This document shows positions 1 through 5,585 of a DNA stretch of 6,099 nucleotides, in pieces. The DNA comes from Deltaproteobacteria bacterium (lineage in GTDB: Bacteria; Myxococcota; Polyangia; Polyangiales; B10-G4): contig JAFDCW010000306.1 in the NCBI GenBank assembly GCA_019312705.1, positions 1 to 6,099 on the forward strand, given 5' to 3'. How positions within the stretch are numbered: the first letter of the stretch is position 1; the number at the start of each line of letters is the position of its first letter. Under the pieces are notes generated by a model. That model saw only the letters and a program-made list of their open reading frames with translations. It made no database searches and had not been told where the DNA came from. The translations under genes were made by a program, and so were the position numbers.

Positions 1-1652
1 GCTATACGACCGAGGAAGTCCTCGCCGGCCTCGCCCGGGCGCTGCCCCACAACGTCTGGGAGTTCATCGTGCCCGAGCCGCCCGAACGCCTCGGGCGCCG
101 CTTCCTCCTCACCGGGGGAGCCCAGCGGAACCTCGCTTCGGCATGGGCCCATGCTCTCTATCTTCGAGAGCGCGTTCCCGGCGCGGACGTGCAAGTGCAC
201 CCTCACCCCGGGCTCGCGGGCGCCATCGGCGCCGCCATGATCGCCAGGCGCCGCCACCTTTCCACCGGGGCGCCGTCCGGCTTCGTCGGCATGGGGCGCC
301 TTTCAGACGTGAAGGTCGAAGTCCGGCGCGACGAGACGACACGCTGCACGCGCTGCGAACTCGAATGCGAGCGCAGCATCGTCGAGCTCGAGAGACCTCC
401 CCGCCCATCGGCTTCGCTGGTGGTCGGCAACACCTGTGAGCGCGGCGCCGACGTCGCGGCCTCCAAGAAACGCTCGGCGAGGCACGCGCCGGACCTGCTC
501 GCCGAGGAGGCGTCGCGGCTCTTTCGGCCGCTCCTGCCTGCGCCCCCTCGCTCCCCCAGCTCCCTTGGACCACCGAGCACGTCGGCCTCTCGCGTCGTCA
601 TCGGTATCCCGCGCGTCATGGGGCTCTACCGAAGCGCACCGCTGCTGCTGCACTACCTGCGCGCCGCGGGCGTACCCGACGAAAACGTGGTGCTCAGCCC
701 GCCCACCTCGGCGTCGCTCTTTCAGAAGGGCGCCCGTTGGGGCGTCACCGACCCGTGCTTCCCGAGCAAGCTCGTCCTATCCCACGTGGACTGGCTCCTT
801 CGGTCCCACCGCGACCGGCCCCTCGACGCGCTGCTGATGCCGACCCTGACCCACGCCGCCATCGCCGTACGAGGGACGGCCGATACCGCCGCCTGCCCCC
901 TCGTCGCCGCCTCCGGCCAGACGTCGGTGGCAGCGCTCAGGCGCGATGGGGATACGCTCGGGGACCTCGGGATCCGCGCGCTCACCCCAGAGCTCACCCT
1001 CGTGGATCGCCCGCGCCTCGAGCATCAGCTCCTCGAGGCCTTCGGTGAGCTCCTCGGTATGGGCCCAGACGATAACGCCAGCGCCCTCGACTACGCCCTC
1101 GCGGCCCAGCGGAAATTCCACGAACGCACCCGGAGTCGCGGCAAGAAGGTGATCCGAAGGGCCGTGTCCGAGGGAAGGGCGGTCGCTGTCATCCTCGCCC
1201 GTCCTTACCACGCCGACCCCGGTGTCTCGCACGGCATCTCGACCGAGCTCGCCTCCCGCGGCGTGCCGGTGCTCGGCATCTCATCGCTGCCCATCGACGA
1301 CGCGTCACTGCTCGACCTGGGGTCGGTCCTGCCCCTCGCCACCAACAGCGGCTGCGCCGAAAAGATGTGGGCGGCCCGCCTCATCGAGGGCACGCCCAAC
1401 CTCGTGGCCGTCGACGTCTCGAGCTTCCGTTGCGGTCAGGACGCATCGATCCTCGGCCTACTCACGGACGTCCTCGGGCGCCCGCGCAAACCTGTCCTAC
1501 GCATGCACGACATCGACGAGGATCGGCCCGGTGCCACCTTCCGGCTGCGTATCGAGACCTTCATCGACGCGCTCCGCCGCTACGAACGACGCGCACTGCG
1601 CGTGGGTGGTCGCCCGGAGGTGCTCTCAGTGCAGCCGAGGGCGGTTCGGTGA
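1..1652 (+). CDS. Acyl-CoA dehydratase activase-related protein: BadF/HgdC-type ATPase tail plus DUF2229 HgdB-like domain (5' partial)
   Basis: The reading frame is open from base 3 to the TGA at 1650-1652, so the start lies upstream; the GTG at 69 is internal, because the family match begins before it. The first ~80 residues are the end of an ASKHA ATPase domain of the BadF/BadG/HgdC type: a GGAQRN segment (nt 114-131) followed by HPHPGLAGAIGAA, the usual adenosine-binding and closing motifs. Next come four cysteines (nt 345, 354, 366, 435; CX2CX3CX22C, the last in GNTCERGAD), a likely Fe-S or metal site. From about nt 594 a DUF2229/COG3580-like region begins: GIPRVMGLYRSAP, then TDPCFPSK (Cys at 756), RPYHADPG (nt ~1200), NSGCAEKM (Cys at 1353), SSFRCGQDA (Cys at 1431) and a closing RIETFIDAL. 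In relatives the ATPase drives one-electron transfer into an HgdB-like partner carrying Fe-S clusters. The physiological substrate of this subfamily is unknown to me. It is probably cytoplasmic: no membrane segment is seen. It overlaps the next gene by 4 bases. Confidence 0.88.
   Translation, partial: YTTEEVLAGLARALPHNVWEFIVPEPPERLGRRFLLTGGAQRNLASAWAHALYLRERVPGADVQVHPHPGLAGAIGAAMIARRRHLSTGAPSGFVGMGRLSDVKVEVRRDETTRCTRCELECERSIVELERPPRPSASLVVGNTCERGADVAASKKRSARHAPDLLAEEASRLFRPLLPAPPRSPSSLGPPSTSASRVVIGIPRVMGLYRSAPLLLHYLRAAGVPDENVVLSPPTSASLFQKGARWGVTDPCFPSKLVLSHVDWLLRSHRDRPLDALLMPTLTHAAIAVRGTADTAACPLVAASGQTSVAALRRDGDTLGDLGIRALTPELTLVDRPRLEHQLLEAFGELLGMGPDDNASALDYALAAQRKFHERTRSRGKKVIRRAVSEGRAVAVILARPYHADPGVSHGISTELASRGVPVLGISSLPIDDASLLDLGSVLPLATNSGCAEKMWAARLIEGTPNLVAVDVSSFRCGQDASILGLLTDVLGRPRKPVLRMHDIDEDRPGATFRLRIETFIDALRRYERRALRVGGRPEVLSVQPRAVR
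1637..1641 (+). promoter_or_regulatory. Ribosome binding site for the HgdB-like gene
   Basis: GAGGG lies seven bases before GTG 1649. It supports this start, which reinitiates inside the stop codon of the previous gene. Confidence 0.6.
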
Positions 1653-3064
1653 ACGGGGAACCCTCTCTCCCACGGCGGCTTCTGGTGGGCGGGCTCGGCG
1701 CTCCGCATGACCAGCTCGCGGCCGCCGCCATCGCCAACGCGTTCGCTGCGGCGGATGGTGGCTCGGGCGTCTCGACCCGTGTGCACACCTGGGGCCCCCT
1801 CGACGAAGGCGCCTTCGAGCGCGGGCGCTCCGTCCTGCCCCGAGGTCAGTGCGCCCCGATCCTCTATACGACGGGGGCGTTGCTGCGGACCGCCCAGAAG
1901 ATCGAAGAGGAGTTCGGCGGGGCGGCCGCGCTCACTCTCCTGAGCGTGCGCAGCTGCGGGCCTTGTCGCTATGCCCTCTTCGAGCCGGCCTGGGAGAGGG
2001 CTCTCTCCCAAGGGGGGCACCCGCCGGCGCGCGTCGTGGCGGTGGAGCAGTCCATCGACGGCCTGCGCGAGCTCGTAGGCGACGAGGGCATGTCGACTCT
2101 CCTCGACGCGCTGCTCGTGGCCGACGTTCTCCGCGAGGTGCTTCATCGCCTCCGGCCGCGAGTCGAAGACGTAGACGAGCTCGAGGCCGCGGCCGAGGCG
2201 GCGGTTCTCCGTATCGCTTCCGCGATCGAGTCGGGGACGGCCCCGACCGAGGCCCTCGCAGAAGAGTCCGGCTTTCATCGACACCTCGAGCGATGTCCCC
2301 CGACGCCCCTCGCCCGAGTTCTGATCCTGGGTGATCCGTGGTCGATGCACGTAGAGGGCGATGGGCAGCTCAACCTGCCGAGGGTCCTGGCCCGTGCCGG
2401 CGCCGAAGTGGAGATCCCGCCCTTTGCGCTTTGGCTGAACTACGTCCTGTGGCAGATGCGCTCGGCGCCCTTTGGGCGCGATCCGGCCCCCACGGAGGCC
2501 CGCATCTCCCTCGCCCAGGGCCTCGAGGCAGAGCTTCGTACGCGCCTCGCCGCGGCCAGCCGCGCCGCAGGGCTCGGCGGCTTCGAGCTGCCCGACATGG
2601 ACGAACTCGCGGAGCTGTCGGCGCCTCATCTCACCGCCGGCGTGCGCGGCGGCTATGGCCACGTCGAGGTGGGGCTCGCCGTGCGCGCCCGGCGAGAGCG
2701 CCGCGCGCACCTGGCGATCTCGGTCAAGTCCTTTGGGTGCATGCCTTCGACCGGCGTCTCGGACGCCATCGTGCCGACGGCCCTCGACGGTGCGATCCCC
2801 TTCCTTTCGCTCGAGGTGTCCGGTGACGGAGAGGCTGCCCGGGAGAGCCGACTCATGCTGCGCATCGCCTCGGCCCTCGAGGCGGCCGCCGTGGACCTCG
2901 CCGACGCGCGCGGGCCTTTGGACCCGCGCGAGGGGGAGGCAGCAATCGATGCACTGGCCGGGACCTTCGAGGCAGGGCCTCGAACTCATGCGTGCACCCT
3001 CGCTTGCCATGTGTACCATGCGTCGTCCCGAGGCCCCGCCATGGGCCCCCGCGCCGAGCGATGA
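1649..3064 (+). CDS. HgdB-like / COG3581-type 2-hydroxyacyl-CoA dehydratase-related protein
   Basis: This is a 471-residue protein starting at GTG 1649, chosen because it makes a GTGA overlap with the previous stop and has GAGGG (1637-1641) seven bases upstream; the frame is open further upstream but only as a shadow of gene 1. Recognisable family blocks in order are: GQCAPILYTTGA (Cys68), SVRSCGPCRYALFE (Cys103, Cys106), VEGDGQLNLPRVLARAGAEV (about 235-254) followed by PPFALWLNY, GGYGHVEVGLAV (about 334-345), and SVKSFGCMPSTGVSDAIV (Cys364). These match the C-terminal portion of the large BadF-DUF2229-HgdB-like polypeptides, in which conserved cysteines are thought to hold Fe-S clusters. Here that portion is a separate gene, so it very probably works in a complex with the upstream product. 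It is soluble, with no signal peptide. The last ~30 residues, with two more cysteines (449, 453), are not part of the motifs I recognise. The catalysed reaction is not known. Confidence 0.85.
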   Translation: MNGEPSLPRRLLVGGLGAPHDQLAAAAIANAFAAADGGSGVSTRVHTWGPLDEGAFERGRSVLPRGQCAPILYTTGALLRTAQKIEEEFGGAAALTLLSVRSCGPCRYALFEPAWERALSQGGHPPARVVAVEQSIDGLRELVGDEGMSTLLDALLVADVLREVLHRLRPRVEDVDELEAAAEAAVLRIASAIESGTAPTEALAEESGFHRHLERCPPTPLARVLILGDPWSMHVEGDGQLNLPRVLARAGAEVEIPPFALWLNYVLWQMRSAPFGRDPAPTEARISLAQGLEAELRTRLAAASRAAGLGGFELPDMDELAELSAPHLTAGVRGGYGHVEVGLAVRARRERRAHLAISVKSFGCMPSTGVSDAIVPTALDGAIPFLSLEVSGDGEAARESRLMLRIASALEAAAVDLADARGPLDPREGEAAIDALAGTFEAGPRTHACTLACHVYHASSRGPAMGPRAER

Positions 3065-4056
3065 TCCGACCGACGTTCACACTCTTGCTCGCCTTGACGA
3101 CGTGCCTCCCGATGCTCAGCGCGTGTTCGGACGACGAGAGCGAGCCCCGAGGCGCCGAAGTCCTGCGTATCGGCTATAGCGCGCTGCGAATCAGCCTTCC
3201 GGTCTTCGTCGCGAAGGAGCGGGGGCTCTTCGAAGAACACGGTCTCGATATCGAGCTCAAGCGCTACGAGACGGCTCAGCCCCTCGTCGAAGAGGTCCTC
3301 GACGAGCGGGTGCTGGCGGGGGGCTTCGCCGCGCTGCCCATTGTCTTCACCGCGGCGTCGCGGGACGCTGCAGAGGTGAGGCTCGCCCTCGGCATGGTCG
3401 AAGACGCGGCCCACCCGGTCAGCTCCCTGCTCCGGCGCGCCGGGGATACTTCGATCTCGAGCGTCTCGGACCTGCGCGGGAAGACCGTCGGCATTCTGCC
3501 CACCGTTGCGTACCGCCACTGGCTCGAGGCGATGCTCGTGCACGCGGGGGTGCCGCTCTCGGAGGTCTCGATCGTAGCCCTCGCGCCACCGCAGCAGACC
3601 GCGGCCCTCGAACACGGCGGCGTAGATGCGCTCTTCACCAACGACCCCATGGCCACGGCCACGGTCGAGAGTGGCGTCGGGGTTTCCGTGGGTGACGTCG
3701 CACCGGTGACGGCGGTCTCTGGCGGGAGCCTCGTCTTTGGTTCTTTCCTCGTGAGCCCGCGCCTCGCGCGCGAGCGGCCCCGGGTGGTCGGACGGCTGCT
3801 CCGAGCCCTCGACGAGGCAACGCGACTCATTCACGAAGACCAGCGCGCCGCCCGCCAGGCGATGGTGCGTTATGTGCGCGCCCCCGAAAGACCGTACGTC
3901 GCCCGTTACCCAGACGCCCGGTATCTCACCTCGGCGGAGTTCGACGACGGCGCGCTCTCGGGCGCCGTGCAATCGATGGTGGACCTCGGCGTGCTCCCCG
4001 GGCCCCGCGACGTCTCGGGATGGACGCTCCGGGCAGAGAGGCCGGCGGCCCCTTGA
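3061..4056 (+). CDS. ABC transporter substrate-binding lipoprotein, NMT1/SsuA/TauA type
   Basis: This is a 331-residue protein. ATG 3061 was chosen over the in-frame ATG at 2992 because it gives an ATGA overlap with the preceding stop and starts directly on a signal peptide (MIRPT then a hydrophobic stretch). A lipobox LSAC (19-22) predicts lipidation at Cys22 after signal peptidase II cleavage; the next residues are Ser and Asp. The mature part begins with EVLRIGYSALRISLPVFVAK, then ERGLFEEHGLDIEL, the standard opening of periplasmic binding proteins for sulfonates, nitrate, taurine, pyrimidine precursors or aromatic acids. SVSDLRGKTVGILP (about 134-147) and HGGVDALFTNDP (about 185-196) are the second-lobe and hinge motifs of the same fold. 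Length is normal for the family. It should capture the ligand outside the inner membrane and hand it to the permease at 4751-5503. The ligand cannot be assigned from sequence alone. Confidence 0.87.
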   Translation: MIRPTFTLLLALTTCLPMLSACSDDESEPRGAEVLRIGYSALRISLPVFVAKERGLFEEHGLDIELKRYETAQPLVEEVLDERVLAGGFAALPIVFTAASRDAAEVRLALGMVEDAAHPVSSLLRRAGDTSISSVSDLRGKTVGILPTVAYRHWLEAMLVHAGVPLSEVSIVALAPPQQTAALEHGGVDALFTNDPMATATVESGVGVSVGDVAPVTAVSGGSLVFGSFLVSPRLARERPRVVGRLLRALDEATRLIHEDQRAARQAMVRYVRAPERPYVARYPDARYLTSAEFDDGALSGAVQSMVDLGVLPGPRDVSGWTLRAERPAAP

Positions 4057-4754
4057 TCACCCTCGACGGCATAGGGGTGACTCTCGGGAGCAGCCCGATC
4101 CTCGCCGACGTCTCGCTCTCGGTGGACCCCGGGGAGCGACTCGCCATCGTCGGGCACAACGGCGCGGGGAAGTCGACGCTCCTCGACGTCATGCTGGGCC
4201 TCCGCCCCGTCGACGCGGGCACCCTCTCGGTCCTCGACCAACCCCCGCCGGCCCAAGGCGTGGGTTTTGTGCCGCAGGAGCCGGGCGCGAGCCTTCTGCC
4301 CTGGTACACGATGCGCAGAAACATCGTGCTCCCGCTCCTCGTCCGGGGTGATTCCGGCAGCGCTTGTGAACGCGCGCTGGCGGAGGTCCAGGGGCGCCTC
4401 GATCCCGAACGTACCCTCGACCTCGACGCCCGGCCGGAGAATCTCTCCGGAGGGCAACGGCAGCTCGGCGCGCTCATGCGCGCACTCATCGCAGAGCCCC
4501 GCCTGCTGCTCTGCGACGAGCCCTTTTCCGCCCTCGACCCGGGTGCTCGGGCCCGCATGCGCGAGCGCCTCCGGAGCGCCTGCGAAGCCCCCGGGGGGCC
4601 GGCTCTCGTGCTCGTGACTCACGACGTCGAGGACATGCTCGGCCTGGTCGACCGCGTGGTCGTGCTCTCTGGACGGCCGGCGACCATCGCTCATTCGATC
4701 GACTCCGGCGGGGCGAGCGCCCGTGCCGACATCGAGAAGGCTCTGGCCTCGTGA
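4020..4754 (+). CDS. ABC transporter ATP-binding protein, SsuB/TauB-like
   Basis: This is a 244-residue ATPase with all main nucleotide-binding motifs: Walker A GHNGAGKST (45-53), Q-loop FVPQEPG (Gln86), signature LSGGQ (142-146), Walker B LLLCDEP (Asp166, Glu167), D-loop SALD (170-173) and switch His201 in VTHD. It should energise import through the permease encoded next. Two starts are possible. ATG 4020 overlaps the binding-protein gene by 37 bases but has no clear ribosome binding site. TTG 4053 would give a TTGA overlap like the other junctions, with AGAGAGG at 4035-4041, and begins right at the conserved ITLDGIGVTLG. I list the ATG version but the shorter one is plausible. The aromatic A-loop residue usually found before the Gly of this first strand appears to be replaced (VTLGSS). 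LPWYTMRRNIVLPLL (about 93-107) is the typical SsuB/TauB segment after the Q-loop. Confidence 0.93.
   Translation: MDAPGREAGGPLITLDGIGVTLGSSPILADVSLSVDPGERLAIVGHNGAGKSTLLDVMLGLRPVDAGTLSVLDQPPPAQGVGFVPQEPGASLLPWYTMRRNIVLPLLVRGDSGSACERALAEVQGRLDPERTLDLDARPENLSGGQRQLGALMRALIAEPRLLLCDEPFSALDPGARARMRERLRSACEAPGGPALVLVTHDVEDMLGLVDRVVVLSGRPATIAHSIDSGGASARADIEKALAS
4035..4041 (+). promoter_or_regulatory. Possible ribosome binding site for an alternative TTG start of the ATPase
   Basis: AGAGAGG lies eleven bases before the in-frame TTG 4053, which would overlap the binding-protein stop as TTGA. The listed ATG 4020 has no comparable purine-rich sequence upstream, so this site bears on which start is real. 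Confidence 0.35.
4734..4740 (+). promoter_or_regulatory. Ribosome binding site for the permease gene
   Basis: GAGAAGG lies ten bases before GTG 4751 and thirteen before ATG 4754. The spacing slightly favours the GTG. Confidence 0.55.
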
Positions 4755-5503
4755 TGAAGGTGCGGCCGCCTGCGTTTCTGCTCACCCTGCTCTCGGTCAT
4801 CGCCCTCTGGGCTACCGTGACCGAGACGGGGCTCTTGCGACACCGTGCCGTCGCCGGGCCCGTCGACACCGGCCGAGCGCTCCTCGAGGGCTTCGCGGAC
4901 GGCACCCTGGGCGCCGACCTCGGCGCCACCGCCTTGCGCGTCGTCCTCGGCGTCGGGCTCGGGCTGCTCGTCGGACTGCCCCTCGGCTCATGGATCGGTA
5001 CCTCGACGCGTCGGCGAGATCTCTTCGAGCCCGGCATGGATTTTCTCCGGGCCATCCCCCCCCTGCTCGTCTTTCCGCTTCTGCTCCTGGTCTTCGGTTA
5101 CGACGACCGGGCGCGGGTGGGAGTGGTCGCGTACGCGGCGGCCCTCGTCATCGCGCTCTACGTGGTCGCGGGCATCAGGCGGGCGCGTCCCGAGCGCGTG
5201 CGCGTCCTGCGCGCCATGGGGGCGTCGAGGTGGCAGATGCTTCGGTGGTTGCACTTCTACGAGGTCCTGCCCGGCTCCATGATCGCCCTGCGCCATGCCG
5301 TGGCGACGGGGCTCGTCGTCGCTGTCGTGACCGAGATGGTCGTCGGGGCCCCGGCGGGGCTCGGGTCGAGGGCGGTGAACGCCCAGATCGCCTACGATGC
5401 TCCCGGAATTTACGCAGTAATCCTGCTGACTGGGGTCGTTGGATCCCTGGCGGGGCACGCCCTTTTGGCCCTCGAACGTCGCGTGATCTTCTGGTCCGGC
5501 TGA
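4751..5503 (+). CDS. ABC transporter permease, SsuC/TauC-like (BPD_transp_1 family)
   Basis: This is a 250-residue integral membrane protein. The start is GTG 4751, which overlaps the ATPase stop as GTGA and lies ten bases after GAGAAGG (4734-4740); ATG 4754, the next codon, is an equally coding alternative. About six hydrophobic segments are visible (roughly 7-24, 62-82, 101-116, 123-142, 182-200, 219-240), the usual number for this family. DFLRAIPPLLVFPLLLLVFG (97-116) is the characteristic SsuC/TauC/NrtB motif. The cytoplasmic coupling (EAA-type) loop is RAMGASRWQMLRWLHFYEVL (about 154-173) followed by PGS, with the invariant Gly at 157; the first Pro of the usual LP..LP pattern is replaced by Tyr. 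It would pair as a homodimer with two ATPase subunits to move the ligand across the inner membrane. It is the last gene of the overlapping group. Confidence 0.92.
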   Translation: MMKVRPPAFLLTLLSVIALWATVTETGLLRHRAVAGPVDTGRALLEGFADGTLGADLGATALRVVLGVGLGLLVGLPLGSWIGTSTRRRDLFEPGMDFLRAIPPLLVFPLLLLVFGYDDRARVGVVAYAAALVIALYVVAGIRRARPERVRVLRAMGASRWQMLRWLHFYEVLPGSMIALRHAVATGLVVAVVTEMVVGAPAGLGSRAVNAQIAYDAPGIYAVILLTGVVGSLAGHALLALERRVIFWSG

Positions 5504-5585
5504 CCTGGGCCGTGAGAAGTCTCCAGTCGGTGACCCAAGTGACCTAGCGCAACAGCGAGCGGGGCAGTGCGGCTACGCTTTTTGC
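5504..5585 (+). other. Intergenic region between the transporter operon and the secreted-protein gene
   Basis: This 82-base gap is the only non-coding stretch in the window. It contains three TGACC elements (starting at 5501, 5531 and 5540), the last two as GTGACC direct repeats nine bases apart. Near its end is a TACGCT hexamer (5574-5579) followed by a T run. I see no strong hairpin plus T-tract that would make a rho-independent terminator, and no good -35/-10 pair. Confidence 0.6.
5574..5579 (+). promoter_or_regulatory. Tentative -10 element (TANNNT) just before the GTG of the last gene
   Basis: TACGCT fits the loose TANNNT pattern and would place a transcription start at about 5586, on the GTG itself. 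No matching -35 hexamer is seen at the usual distance, so this is a weak call. Confidence 0.15.

Noticed and set aside
69..1652. GTG 69 as the true start of the first gene
   Set aside because: The frame is open to the window edge and the residues before 69 fit the ATPase domain that continues across this codon, so the gene begins upstream.
1580..3019. Long - strand open frame of 479 codons opposite the HgdB-like gene
   Set aside because: Its composition is Arg/Gly-rich with no recognisable motif, while the + strand frame has clear family blocks; long antisense frames are expected at this GC content.
2986..3972. - strand open frame of 328 codons opposite the binding-protein gene
   Set aside because: It is low in hydrophobic structure and has no motif; the + strand encodes a lipoprotein with a normal binding-protein fold.
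5493..5505. Small GGTC/GACC hairpin around the permease stop as a terminator
   Set aside because: The stem is only four pairs and no T-tract follows, so it is not a convincing rho-independent terminator.
5571..5585. Sigma-54 (-24/-12) promoter before the last gene
   Set aside because: The GG and GC dinucleotides are spaced by eleven rather than ten bases and the element would run into the start codon.
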